Shown here piece after piece: positions 17,239-25,262 of a DNA stretch of 53,474 nucleotides; within the stretch, counting starts at the first letter, position 1, and the number at the start of each line of letters is the position of its first letter. The stretch is from Clostridiales bacterium (GTDB lineage Bacteria > Bacillota > Clostridia > Oscillospirales > Oscillospiraceae), in the NCBI GenBank assembly GCA_022772525.1, contig JALFAD010000033.1:1-53474 (forward strand). Direction: 5' to 3'. Under the pieces are notes generated by a model. It saw only the letters and a list, made by a program, of their open reading frames with translations. It was not told the DNA's origin and did no database searches. The translations under genes and the position numbers were made by a program.

Positions 17239-17312
17239 CGATTCGGAATCGGTAACGATACCGAGCAATACCCAATCGCGTGACGATTCGCAAACGCTTG
17301 CGCACGCATTGG
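17239..17312 (-). repeat. Stem-loop repeat, copy A
   Basis: Read on the minus strand it starts CCAATGCGTGCGCAAG and continues through GATTGGGTATTGCTCGG to TATCGTTACCG. This matches the copies at 20537, 34969 and 44391. It lies between the acsC-acsE fusion and two inserted small genes. Confidence 0.8.
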
Positions 17313-17347
17313 AAGCCTGCACTGCGGGCGATATCCCAAGCACTTAT

Positions 17348-17373
17348 GGCTGGGAGGGAACTCCCTCCCAGCC
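17348..17373 (+). terminator. Perfect hairpin, possible terminator
   Basis: GGCTGGGAGGGA, two loop bases, then the exact complement TCCCTCCCAGCC. The following sequence is only moderately T-rich, so it may be a partial terminator or mRNA-stabilising stem rather than a full stop. Confidence 0.55.
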
Positions 17374-17403
17374 AGTTTGCATTTTATCCGAAAGGAAGAT
17401 GCT

Positions 17404-17874
17404 ATGACCCCCAGCCAACTGGGCATTCTGGCAGCGGCAGCGCTGGTTCTGCTGCTGGCAGTCCGTTCCTCCGCACGCAAGCGCCGGGCGCGCAGGCAGC
17501 GGGATTTCACCCGCACATTGGAAACCGCCCTGCTGCCGAAGGAGACCGTGAAGGTTATCTGCCAGCAGAAAAAGGGCCGGTGGATTCTGACCAATAAGCG
17601 GCTGCTTTTAGAGGAAAAAGGCGGCTTTCATGCCATTCCTCTGGACAAAATCAAGTCCATTCAGGGCAAAAACGCCGCCGGCAACCGCACCACTTCCCCG
17701 GCAAACATGGTCAGCCTTACCGTGAAAGCGGGCAAGGACTATTCCATTTCAAACACCAGCGACCAGTTCCCGGAACTGGTCAGACAGCTTCAAGCGGAAC
17801 AGAAAAAGCGGAAAGAGAAGGAGAAGCGGAAAGGAACTGCCAAATGCCGAATTGGAAAAAAGGAATCATCCTGA
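17404..17874 (+). CDS. Membrane-anchored bacterial PH-like domain protein
   Basis: A 156-residue protein of unknown role. It has an N-terminal membrane segment (about residues 6-22), a basic stretch (ARKRRARRQR), then a bacterial PH-type domain. The sequence pattern GRWILTNKRLLLEEKGGFHAIPLDKIKSI is characteristic of that fold. A Lys/Glu-rich charged tail follows. The start has an AAAGGAAG site. It stands between acsC-acsE and acsB with the following hypothetical gene, behind a stem-loop repeat, so it looks inserted into the acs cluster. No catalytic residues are apparent. Confidence 0.65.
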   Translation: MTPSQLGILAAAALVLLLAVRSSARKRRARRQRDFTRTLETALLPKETVKVICQQKKGRWILTNKRLLLEEKGGFHAIPLDKIKSIQGKNAAGNRTTSPANMVSLTVKAGKDYSISNTSDQFPELVRQLQAEQKKRKEKEKRKGTAKCRIGKKESS

Positions 17875-18299
17875 TTGCTGTTATTCTACTTGTCTCCACG
17901 GGTGTTTGGCTCTATTGGACCAGAGAGATGCCATTGGCAGACGCTTTGCCTGACGAAAAATGGGACAGCATCCGTCTATTCCTAGGAGATGTGGACAGCG
18001 AGACCCGGGAGTGGGAAGTATCCGCGTCTGCCGATGCGGTACTATCCGCTATTTCGGAAACCAGAGTTTCTCGTACTGGGCGCAAGATACGTTTGACTGA
18101 CAGGTATTTTCAACTCTATCTCTACCCGGAAATAGGCTACCCAACAGTGATCTATGTAACAAGTTCCGGCGGGATAATGGTAGCGGCGAATATGGACTTT
18201 GACCACTACCAGTATTACAAGTGCACCACAGAGCTTTATGTGACGCTGTCTAAAAACTTCCGAATCTGCTGCGGAAGCCTGAACCCCACCCCATACTAA
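17844..18299 (+). CDS. Hypothetical signal-anchored protein
   Basis: A 151-residue protein I do not recognise. It has one N-terminal hydrophobic helix (about residues 6-25) that would anchor it with the remainder outside the cell, followed by an acidic start (PLADALPDEKWDSIRLFLGDVD) and probable beta-strands. Its first 31 bases overlap the end of the PH-domain gene in another frame, behind an AAAGGAA site, so the two are translationally coupled. Base composition is visibly richer in A and T than the acs genes around it, consistent with later acquisition. Confidence 0.55.
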   Translation: MPNWKKGIILIAVILLVSTGVWLYWTREMPLADALPDEKWDSIRLFLGDVDSETREWEVSASADAVLSAISETRVSRTGRKIRLTDRYFQLYLYPEIGYPTVIYVTSSGGIMVAANMDFDHYQYYKCTTELYVTLSKNFRICCGSLNPTPY

Positions 18300-18368
18300 A
18301 ATCGTATATTCAGCCCTCTGGGCTCCATATAAATCCTATTTTTGCATCAAAATTTGGGAGGAATTTTA

Positions 18369-20495
18369 ATGAGTGTATTAACCGATCTGATCTACGGCGG
18401 CTCCAATGCCGTGGCAGGCCTGACTGAGAACGCGGTCAGCAATGCCATCGCCAAGTACGGCGCGGACAAGGAAATCGCATTCCCCGATACTGCGTATTTC
18501 TTCCCCACCATTTACGCAGCTACCGGCGTGAAGGTCAAGACCCTTGGCGATCTGCCTGCCTGCGTGGACGTGCTCAAGAGCCTGATTACCAATCAGGAGG
18601 ATCTGGGACAGGCCCTGAACGCGGGCCTTGCCACTGCCGTAGGCGCTGAGATCATTGAGGGCCTGAAATATGTGGACGGCGCCAACCCCTACGAGAATGA
18701 CACCGGAATCGGCTTCGTGCCCGATCCCATCATCCGCTCTCTGGGCGTGCCGCTGGTTACCGGCGATATCCCCGGTGTCGCCGTGGTTCTGGGCAAGGCT
18801 GAGAATCCTGCCGACGTGGTGAAGGTGGTCAAGGACTACCAGTCCAAGGGCCTCATGACCTTCCTGGTGGGCGATGTTATCGAGCAGTGTGCCGAGGGCG
18901 GCGTGAAGATGGGTCTGGAGCTGCGTGTCATTCCTCTGGGCCATGACGTGACCTCCGTCATCCATGTTGTCACCGTGGCGATCCGTGCGGCTCTGATCTT
19001 CGGCAACGTTCAGCCCGGCAATCTGGCTGGCCTGCTGGATTACACTAAGAACCGTGTGCCTGCCTTCGTCAACACCTTCGGCGCTATCGACGCTGTGGTG
19101 GTCTCCGCCGGCGCCGGCGCTATCGCGCTGGGCTTCCCTGTGGTGGTGGACATCGATCTGGGCGAGAATCAGGTGCCCGGCGCTCTGGAGTCCGTGTGCG
19201 ACCACGCCGAGACCGTCAAGAAGTCTCTGGAACTGCGGAACATCAAGATCAAGGTCAAGGAGCTGCCCATCCCGGTCGCTTTCGCCGCCGCCTTCGAGGG
19301 CGAGATCATCCGCAAGTCCGATATGCACAACGAGATCTGGTCCGCCAAGAACCCCACCGCTGAGCTGGTAATCATGCGGGAGCTGAATGAGGTCGAGGAT
19401 CACAAGATCAGCATCATCGGCCCGGACTTTGACGAGGCCAAGGAGCTGGCTCTGGCTACTTACGTTGAGGTCGCCGGCAAGAAGATGCAGGCCGACTTCG
19501 AGTCCGTTATCGAGCGGAAGTTCCACGCCTGGTTCAACTACATGGAAGGCGTTATGCACACCGGTCAGCGCAATCAGGTGCGTATCCGTATCAGCAACGC
19601 CGCCTACGAGGCCGGTCTGCGGCTGAAGGACTTTGCGGAAGTGCTGTATGTCATGATTATGGACGAGTTCGACGCCGTTGTGGACAAGTGCCAGATCACC
19701 CTGATCACCGAGCCTGCACAGGCCGCCCAGTTCCGGGATGAAATCGCAATGCCCCGCTACAACCAGCGTGACGACCGTCTGGCTTCCATGACCGACGAGT
19801 CCGTCGATCGCTACTTCACCTGCATCATGTGCCAGTCCTTCGCCCCCGCCCACTGCTGCGTGGTCACTCCCGAGCGTCTGGGCCTGTGCGGCGCTGTGTC
19901 CTGGCTGGACGCCAAGGCTACCTATGAGCTGAACACCAACGGTCCTTGCCAGCCCATCTTCAAGGAAGGCTGCACCGACGAGCGCACCGGTCGTTTTGAT
20001 TCCGTCAACAAGGCCATTTCCGATGCCACCCACGGTGCGGTGGAGAACGTCACCCTGTACTCCATTCTGGAGGACCCCATGACCTCCTGCGGCTGCTTCG
20101 AGTGCATTTGTGGCATTGAGCCCATGTCCAACGGCTTCATCGTGGTCAACCGGGAATACAAGGGCATGACCCCTGCTGGCATGACCTTTGGCGAGCTGGC
20201 CTCCTGCACCGGCGGCGGTGTCCAGACCCCCGGCTACATGGGCCATGGCCGTCACTTCATTTCCTCCAAGAAGTTCATTGCTGCCGAGGGCGGCATTGAG
20301 CGGATCGTCTGGATGCCCAAGGAGCTGAAGGACGACGTGGCAGAGCGGCTGAACAAGACCGCCAAGGAGCTGTACGGCATTGACAACTTCACCGACATGG
20401 TCGCCGACGAGACCGTTACCACCGACTGCGAGGAGCTGCTGAACTGGCTGACCGAGAAGGGCCATCCCGTTCTGAACATGGAGCCCCTGATGTAG
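18369..20495 (+). CDS. acsB: Acetyl-CoA synthase (CODH/ACS alpha/beta subunit)
   Basis: Joins a methyl group, CO and coenzyme A to form acetyl-CoA at the Ni-Ni-4Fe4S A-cluster. The protein has 708 residues and all six A-cluster cysteines: Cys485, Cys488, Cys497, Cys507, Cys574 and Cys576. Their spacing (3, 12, 22, 89, 91) is identical to the Moorella enzyme, and the last pair forms the Cys-Gly-Cys that holds the distal nickel. The long N-terminal domain that contacts CODH is present. The ATG at 18369 follows GGGAGG; nine upstream codons are open but unsupported. CODH itself is not encoded nearby. Confidence 0.96.
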   Translation: MSVLTDLIYGGSNAVAGLTENAVSNAIAKYGADKEIAFPDTAYFFPTIYAATGVKVKTLGDLPACVDVLKSLITNQEDLGQALNAGLATAVGAEIIEGLKYVDGANPYENDTGIGFVPDPIIRSLGVPLVTGDIPGVAVVLGKAENPADVVKVVKDYQSKGLMTFLVGDVIEQCAEGGVKMGLELRVIPLGHDVTSVIHVVTVAIRAALIFGNVQPGNLAGLLDYTKNRVPAFVNTFGAIDAVVVSAGAGAIALGFPVVVDIDLGENQVPGALESVCDHAETVKKSLELRNIKIKVKELPIPVAFAAAFEGEIIRKSDMHNEIWSAKNPTAELVIMRELNEVEDHKISIIGPDFDEAKELALATYVEVAGKKMQADFESVIERKFHAWFNYMEGVMHTGQRNQVRIRISNAAYEAGLRLKDFAEVLYVMIMDEFDAVVDKCQITLITEPAQAAQFRDEIAMPRYNQRDDRLASMTDESVDRYFTCIMCQSFAPAHCCVVTPERLGLCGAVSWLDAKATYELNTNGPCQPIFKEGCTDERTGRFDSVNKAISDATHGAVENVTLYSILEDPMTSCGCFECICGIEPMSNGFIVVNREYKGMTPAGMTFGELASCTGGGVQTPGYMGHGRHFISSKKFIAAEGGIERIVWMPKELKDDVAERLNKTAKELYGIDNFTDMVADETVTTDCEELLNWLTEKGHPVLNMEPLM

Positions 20496-20536
20496 GCGGC
20501 AATGCCGCCGGATAGTGCGGGCCGCAGGGCGGCCAG

Positions 20537-20604
20537 CCAATGCGTGACGTACCTAAGCTGTAGTCATTACACCAATGGGTACCGCTCGGTCCGTTACTGC
20601 GGTG
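20537..20604 (+). repeat. Stem-loop repeat, copy B
   Basis: Starts CCAATGCGTGACG and continues ACACCAATGGGTACCGCTCGG to GTTACTGCGG. Outer arms CCAATG..GTG and CAC-CAATGGG pair. It lies between acsB and the YcxB-like gene. Confidence 0.82.
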
Positions 20605-20655
20605 GAATATTTGGGGTGCGGCGGGTAAGCCCGCCGCACCTCACAAGGAGAACCA

Positions 20656-21162
20656 ATGGAACCCAAATTTGAAATTCAGTATTATATCAACCATCAAACC
20701 CTGGCTGAATTCTACCGTAAGATAGGTACAGGACCGCGATATCCTTGGATTGCGCTGATGACGGTGTTTCTTGCAATTGTGTCGGTGGATACCGCTGCCA
20801 AGGGCCTGCGGGCGACGGAATATATGCTCCCGATTGTGGCCTTTGTGTATGCGCTGATGCTTTCTTTTCCCCATATTATGGCTTGGAGCAATTTGCGAAG
20901 GGCAAAGAGGCACAATGATGGCACGCTTCCGAAGATCCGGATTACATTTGGGAATCTGCTGGAAGTGTTTGAGGGAACGATTCACATAACTGCCGAATAC
21001 TGCAAAATTGTCCGGGTTGTGCGTCTCAAACATAGCTATGTGCTGATGATGGGAAAGCGAAACGGTCTTATCCTTGACCCTAACGCCTTTACAAAAGGCA
21101 CCTTTGAAGAATTCAAGCAATTTATCCGGGAGAAACGCCCGGATTTGAACATCCCTGAATAA
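20656..21162 (+). CDS. YcxB-like small membrane protein
   Basis: A 168-residue protein with two adjacent hydrophobic segments (about residues 33-50 and 58-76) followed by a soluble domain. The pattern matches YcxB-family proteins: KIRITFGNLLEVFEGTIHITAEYCKIVRVVRLKHSYVLMM, then a short GTFEEFKQFIREKRP helix. It has an AAGGAGAA ribosome site. It sits between acsB and the RACo gene, immediately after a stem-loop repeat, and looks like an insertion into the acs cluster. Function is unknown; the family fold may resemble the PH-type domain of the other inserted gene. Confidence 0.7.
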   Translation: MEPKFEIQYYINHQTLAEFYRKIGTGPRYPWIALMTVFLAIVSVDTAAKGLRATEYMLPIVAFVYALMLSFPHIMAWSNLRRAKRHNDGTLPKIRITFGNLLEVFEGTIHITAEYCKIVRVVRLKHSYVLMMGKRNGLILDPNAFTKGTFEEFKQFIREKRPDLNIPE

Positions 21163-21195
21163 GGGAGTATTTATCAATTGAAAGGAACTTTACCA

Positions 21196-23121
21196 ATGAA
21201 AGTAACCTTCCAAATTGAGGGCGCAAGCCCCGTAACAATTGAATGCAACGACGGAGATAATCTGCTGGAACTGGCACGGCGGGCCAATGTGGCCATCGAC
21301 GCCCCTTGCTCCGGCAACGGCTCCTGCGGCAAATGCCGCATTAAGCTCATCGAGGGAGAACTGGAATCTCCCCAGAGCCGCCATATCTCCGACGAGGAAT
21401 ACAAGGAGGGCTGGCGTCTGTCCTGTTCGTCCAAGGTGCGTTCCGACTGCACCGTGTTCGTGCCGGACATTGCCAGCGCCTATCAGTCCCGAATGAAAAC
21501 CGCCGATCTGAGCAGCCCTAAGGAAGTGGCGATTTTTGACGAATGCCAGGAAAATCTGAAACACAGCGGCATCCATTTCGTTAACCGCTTCCGTTCCAAG
21601 GTCATCGCCATGGCAGAGCCGTCTCTGGAGGACACCATGCCCGACAACGAGCGGCTGACCTGGGCCATCGAGGATGCCTTTGGGGTGGAGAATGTCCACA
21701 TTCCCTTCCCTGTCATGGTTGGTCTTGCCCACACTCTGCGGGAAAATCATTTCACTGTCTGCGTCAAGGGCGAATTGACCGAGGATTGTTTTAAGTGCAT
21801 GGAGATCTGCGCCCCGGACGACACCGCCATTGTAGGCTGCGCCATCGACATCGGCACCACCACCGTCACCATGGTGCTCACCGATCTCACCACCGGCAAA
21901 CTGCTTGCCAAGGGTTCCTCCGGCAACGGCCAGATCCGCTACGGCGCGGACGTGATTAACCGCATCATCGAGCAGGGAAAGCCCGGCGGTCGGAAAAAGC
22001 TTCAGGACGCCATTCTGAAGGAGACCCTGATTCCCATTATTGCCAACCTGTGCAAAACCGCAAAAATCAGCGCACGGAGCATCCTGCGGCTGTGTGTGGG
22101 CGCGAATACCACCATGAACCATCTGTTTGTGGGTGTGGACGCCTCTTCCGTCCGCATGGAGCCGTATGTGCCCAGCTTCTTCCACTGGGATGGGCTGCTG
22201 GCAGGCGACCTGAAGCTGCCCGCCAACCCTCTGGCCCCTGTGCTGATTGCCCCCAACATCGGCTCCTATGTAGGCGGCGATATCACCGCCGGTACATTGG
22301 CCTCCGGTATCTGGGACAAGGACGAAATGAGCCTGTTTATCGATCTGGGCACCAACGGCGAAATCGTCTTTGGCAACCGGGATTTCCTCATGTCCTGCGC
22401 CTGTTCCGCCGGTCCCGCCTTTGAGGGCGGCGACATTTCCAGCGGTATGCGTGCCACCGACGGCGCGGTGGAAGCCTGCGTCATCGATGTAGATACCATG
22501 GAACCCACCCTGTCCGTCATCGGCGACGAAGGACAGAAGGTGGTGGGCATCTGCGGCAGCGGCATCATCGACCTGATTTCTGAGCTGTTCCGCTGCGGCA
22601 TTGTGAATGCCAAGGGCCTGTTTGTCCGGGAGGGCAAGCGGGTGCGCCGGGACTCCCATGGCATGGGCCGCTATGTGGTGGCCTTCCCCGAGGAATCCGA
22701 GACAGGCAGAGAAGTGTCCCTGAACGAGGTGGACATCGACAACTTCATCCGTGCCAAGGGCGCTATCTTCTCTGCCATCGACACGCTGCTTAAATCCGTG
22801 GACATGACCGTGGAGATGATCGACCGGGTGTATGTCGCCGGCGGCATCGGCAGCGGCATCAATATGAAAAACGCCGTGAATATCGGTATGTTCCCGGATG
22901 TGGAAATTGAAAAGTTCCACTACATCGGCAACTCCTCTCTGACCGGCGCTTACGCCATGGTGATGAGCGACGAGGCGACTGCCAAGTGCGCGGAGGTCGC
23001 CAGCAATATGACCTATCTGGAGCTGAGCACCCATCCGGGCTACATGGATGCCTTTGTTGCTGCCTGCTTCCTGCCCCACACCGACCGCAGCCTGTTCCCC
23101 CACAGCGTTCAGGAGCGGTAA
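21196..23121 (+). CDS. acsV: Reductive activator of corrinoid protein (RACo/AcsV-like)
   Basis: An ATP-dependent reactivator that returns the corrinoid cobalt of AcsC/AcsD from Co(II) to Co(I) after accidental oxidation. The 641-residue protein begins with a 2Fe-2S ferredoxin domain (Cys38, Cys44, Cys47, Cys77). A linker and middle domain follow, then an ASKHA ATPase-like domain with AIDIGTTTVTMVL near residue 216, GTNGEIVFGN, ICGSGIIDL and VYVAGGIGSGI. The ATG at 21196 has GAAAGGAA eight bases upstream; a TTG six codons earlier is less likely. The VOC gene starts one base after its stop. Neighbourhood and domain order make the role firm. Confidence 0.92.
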   Translation: MKVTFQIEGASPVTIECNDGDNLLELARRANVAIDAPCSGNGSCGKCRIKLIEGELESPQSRHISDEEYKEGWRLSCSSKVRSDCTVFVPDIASAYQSRMKTADLSSPKEVAIFDECQENLKHSGIHFVNRFRSKVIAMAEPSLEDTMPDNERLTWAIEDAFGVENVHIPFPVMVGLAHTLRENHFTVCVKGELTEDCFKCMEICAPDDTAIVGCAIDIGTTTVTMVLTDLTTGKLLAKGSSGNGQIRYGADVINRIIEQGKPGGRKKLQDAILKETLIPIIANLCKTAKISARSILRLCVGANTTMNHLFVGVDASSVRMEPYVPSFFHWDGLLAGDLKLPANPLAPVLIAPNIGSYVGGDITAGTLASGIWDKDEMSLFIDLGTNGEIVFGNRDFLMSCACSAGPAFEGGDISSGMRATDGAVEACVIDVDTMEPTLSVIGDEGQKVVGICGSGIIDLISELFRCGIVNAKGLFVREGKRVRRDSHGMGRYVVAFPEESETGREVSLNEVDIDNFIRAKGAIFSAIDTLLKSVDMTVEMIDRVYVAGGIGSGINMKNAVNIGMFPDVEIEKFHYIGNSSLTGAYAMVMSDEATAKCAEVASNMTYLELSTHPGYMDAFVAACFLPHTDRSLFPHSVQER

Positions 23122-23122
23122 G

Positions 23123-23500
23123 ATGCTGAACAAAACCCATCATATTGCTATCATCTGCTCTGATTACCACCGCTCCATGGCATTTTATGTAGAAAAGCTG
23201 GGCTTTTCCGTGGTGCGGGAGGTCTGGCGGGAGGAGCGGAAGGACTATCTGACCATGCTGCAAAACGGGGACGTGATGCTGGAGCTGTTTACGAAGCCCG
23301 ATGCCCCCGCCCGTCCCACCCAGCCGGAAGCGCTGGGTCTGCGGCACCTTGCCTTCCACGTGGAGAATGTGGAGGCGGCGGCGGCATGGCTCAATGCCCG
23401 GGGCGTGGAAACGGAGCCCATCCGCACGGACCCCGTGAACGGCGGACGGATGACCTTTTTCCGGGACCCGGACGGTCTGCCACTGGAATTACACGAATAA
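23123..23500 (+). CDS. VOC family protein (glyoxalase/YaeR-like)
   Basis: A 125-residue vicinal-oxygen-chelate protein with the usual two beta-alpha-beta-beta-beta modules. The first begins KTHHIAIICSDYHRSMAFYVEKLGF, the second LRHLAFHVENVEAAAAWL, ending in DPDGLPLELHE. Candidate metal ligands are His near residue 7, Glu of MLELF, His of FHVEN and Glu of LELHE. It follows the RACo stop by one base with an AGGAG site overlapping the end of that gene, so the two are co-translated. The substrate is unknown; detoxification of an electrophile or epimerisation are both possible. Confidence 0.85.
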   Translation: MLNKTHHIAIICSDYHRSMAFYVEKLGFSVVREVWREERKDYLTMLQNGDVMLELFTKPDAPARPTQPEALGLRHLAFHVENVEAAAAWLNARGVETEPIRTDPVNGGRMTFFRDPDGLPLELHE

Positions 23501-23510
23501 CGAGGTATCT

Positions 23511-24122
23511 ATGGAAATCGAGAATCACAAAGAAGAAGTGCCTTTCGCGTTTTATGAAGAAAAATTTCACGCTCTGCGCCCCGATGAAGTGACCGCCCGA
23601 CTCAGCGATGTCCGCTGGGATGGGACGGAATTCACTGTTCGTCTTCTGGGCAGGGATTTTGCCATTGCCCACCCGCATTACGCCATCCGGGCACTGGACG
23701 GTGGAACCGTTCCGCCCCTGCCCGCCCAGACCTTTCTGTTGCGCTATCTGCTGGAAAGCAGGGATGTCCACTGGGGCGGCGAGTGGAAGACCTTCCGGGA
23801 AATGCCCTGGGGGGAAATGTATATCAAACCCTATACCGGACGGGTGCTGACCCGGGCTGCCTTCACCTTCGGCACCCGCGTCGCCGCTTTCCGGACAGCC
23901 GCCGAAAAAATGGGGGGCCTGTCCCTGCCCAACGGCGACGCCGGCTTCCAGTTCGACCTGGTCGGCGGCTACCGGATGCGGATTCTGGTGTGGGAAGGAG
24001 ACGACGAGTTTCCGCCCAACGCCCAGGTGCTGTATTCCGACAACTTTGCCGAGGGCTTTGCCGCGGAAGACCGGGTTGTCGCGGGTGATATTCTGATTTC
24101 TACCATCAAGAGTTATATGTAA
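23511..24122 (+). CDS. DUF3786 domain protein
   Basis: A 203-residue soluble protein that resembles the DUF3786 family, which occurs near corrinoid and Wood-Ljungdahl genes in anaerobes. Visible family-like features are VPFAFYEEKFHALRPDEV, FTVRLLGRDFAIAHP, LLRYLLESRDV and GDAGFQFDLVGGYRMRILVWEGDDEFPPNAQVLY. Ten bases separate it from the VOC gene, and a terminator follows immediately, so it closes the RACo-VOC-DUF3786 transcription unit. A role in cobamide or corrinoid-protein maintenance is a guess from context. Confidence 0.75.
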   Translation: MEIENHKEEVPFAFYEEKFHALRPDEVTARLSDVRWDGTEFTVRLLGRDFAIAHPHYAIRALDGGTVPPLPAQTFLLRYLLESRDVHWGGEWKTFREMPWGEMYIKPYTGRVLTRAAFTFGTRVAAFRTAAEKMGGLSLPNGDAGFQFDLVGGYRMRILVWEGDDEFPPNAQVLYSDNFAEGFAAEDRVVAGDILISTIKSYM

Positions 24123-24123
24123 C

Positions 24124-24150
24124 AAAAGCTCCCCGCAAGGGGAGCTTTTT
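24124..24150 (+). terminator. Terminator at end of the acs region
   Basis: AAAAGCTCCCC, loop GCAA, GGGGAGCTTTT plus one further T. It starts two bases after the DUF3786 stop. Confidence 0.93.
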
Positions 24151-24243
24151 GCACCTTCCCCCTCCAAAAGTGCATCTTACCGGCACAGGCCTTGCACCGG
24201 CTCATCCAATATGATAGGATGAAATCACGAAAGGGGGCTGGCT

Positions 24244-24685
24244 ATGAAAATTACGGTAGAGCATATCGAGTCAGAAGAAAACGAGGTCATTCTTCGCTGC
24301 CGGGAGCTGGACGATGAAATGCTTCGCCTGCTGGCGCTGGTTCGGGCGGGGATGCAGAAGCTGCTGGTCTGGAATGAGCAAAAGGAGCTGCTGCCGCTGA
24401 ATGTGTCCGAGACGGTGTACTGCGAAACGGTGGAGGAAAAAACCTTCGTCTACACCGAAAACGGCATGTACCAGACCGCCCCTGACGCTCTCGGAGCTGG
24501 AGGAGCGGTGGGCCGCCATGGGCCTGCTGCGGTGCGGCAAGTCCTGTGTGGCGAACCTGTACGCTATTCGGCGGCTGCGAAGCTGCGGCGGGGGACGCAT
24601 CGAGGCTACCCTGTCCACCGGCGAAAAAATCGTGATCTCCCGGCATTACGCACCCGCTCTGCGGGAGCGGCTGGGAATGGGATGA
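24244..24685 (+). pseudogene. LytTR DNA-binding regulator, frameshifted
   Basis: The reading frame starts MKITVEHIESEENEVILRC with an AAAGGGGG site. It runs as a LytTR-type regulator to about base 24480, then leaves the coding frame. The rest of the domain continues in the +1 frame (TLSELEERWAAMGLLRCGKSCVANL to ERLGMG, stop at 24685). Removing one C from the CCCC run at 24479-24482 restores a normal 146-residue protein. It is followed at 13 bp by a DUF3021 gene, the usual partner of such stand-alone LytTR proteins. Either a real disrupting mutation or a sequencing error in a homopolymer. Confidence 0.82.
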
Positions 24686-24698
24686 AAGGAGAAAAAAC

Positions 24699-25136
24699 AT
24701 GAACGGATTCAATCGGTTTTACCTGTGGGGCCTAAAAATGAAGTACCACATGAGCACCTACACCGTCGCGGGCATCTTCTTCAAGGCCATCGTCAATGCC
24801 CTGCAGGGAGTATACAGTGTGGACAGCCTGACAATGCTTCAAATGCTGGTGGTGAGTATGCTGTTTGCCAGCGCGGAAACCGCCATTTTCCCGGAGGGGA
24901 AGGCCTTTGGCGACAGCCTTGGCCGGACGGTCCTCTGGGGGGTTCTGGCAAACATCGCCTTTCTCGGCGGCGCGCTGGGATTCGGCTGGTTCCGTGGCAT
25001 CCCGGTCTGGGGCGGCGTCCTGCTGGTGGTTATTCTGGAAGGGGCCATGGTCGCCATGTGGTACGCCATGTGGCTGGAACGGAAGTGGGATACCCGGGAC
25101 TTAAACCGGAACCTGAAAAAATTTCAAGGCGAATAA
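24699..25136 (+). CDS. DUF3021 membrane protein, LytTR partner
   Basis: A 145-residue protein with about four hydrophobic segments (near residues 20-36, 47-58, 77-97 and 102-124) and an N-terminal MNGFNRFYLWGLKMKYHMSTYTVAGIFF region. DUF3021 proteins are commonly encoded right after a LytTR regulator and are thought to modulate it from the membrane. Here it follows the frameshifted LytTR gene, with an AAAGGAG site. If the frameshift is genuine, this protein has lost its partner. Confidence 0.8.
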   Translation: MNGFNRFYLWGLKMKYHMSTYTVAGIFFKAIVNALQGVYSVDSLTMLQMLVVSMLFASAETAIFPEGKAFGDSLGRTVLWGVLANIAFLGGALGFGWFRGIPVWGGVLLVVILEGAMVAMWYAMWLERKWDTRDLNRNLKKFQGE

Positions 25137-25141
25137 TCACA

Positions 25142-25166
25142 GCGGCGGGGCGAAAGCCCCGCCGTT
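25142..25166 (+). terminator. Terminator after DUF3021 gene
   Basis: CGGCGGGGC, loop GAAA, GCCCCGCCG, then TTT. It begins six bases after the stop codon. The stem is strong but the T run is short. Confidence 0.75.
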
Positions 25167-25262
25167 TCGTATACTTCGGGGCAAGGATGGATTTTCTGTT
25201 GACAATTGAGAAACCGGCGCGTAAAATGTGGGAAAGTCGGCCGTTGAAGGGAAGGGTTTTTC

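Noticed and set aside
13959-17594. A minus-strand open frame of about 1,200 codons opposite acsD and acsC-acsE
   Set aside because: It is the mirror of strongly biased GC-rich coding sequence. The product is repetitive Gly/His/Val/Leu with no domain, and the plus-strand genes are unmistakable.
21178-21195. TTG start for the RACo gene
   Set aside because: The ATG at 21196 has a GAAAGGAA site at proper distance; the TTG has none.
24244-24702. Programmed frameshift in the LytTR gene
   Set aside because: The slip site is only CCCC, without a typical slippery heptamer or stimulatory structure, and this gene family is not known for recoding; mutation or sequencing error is simpler.
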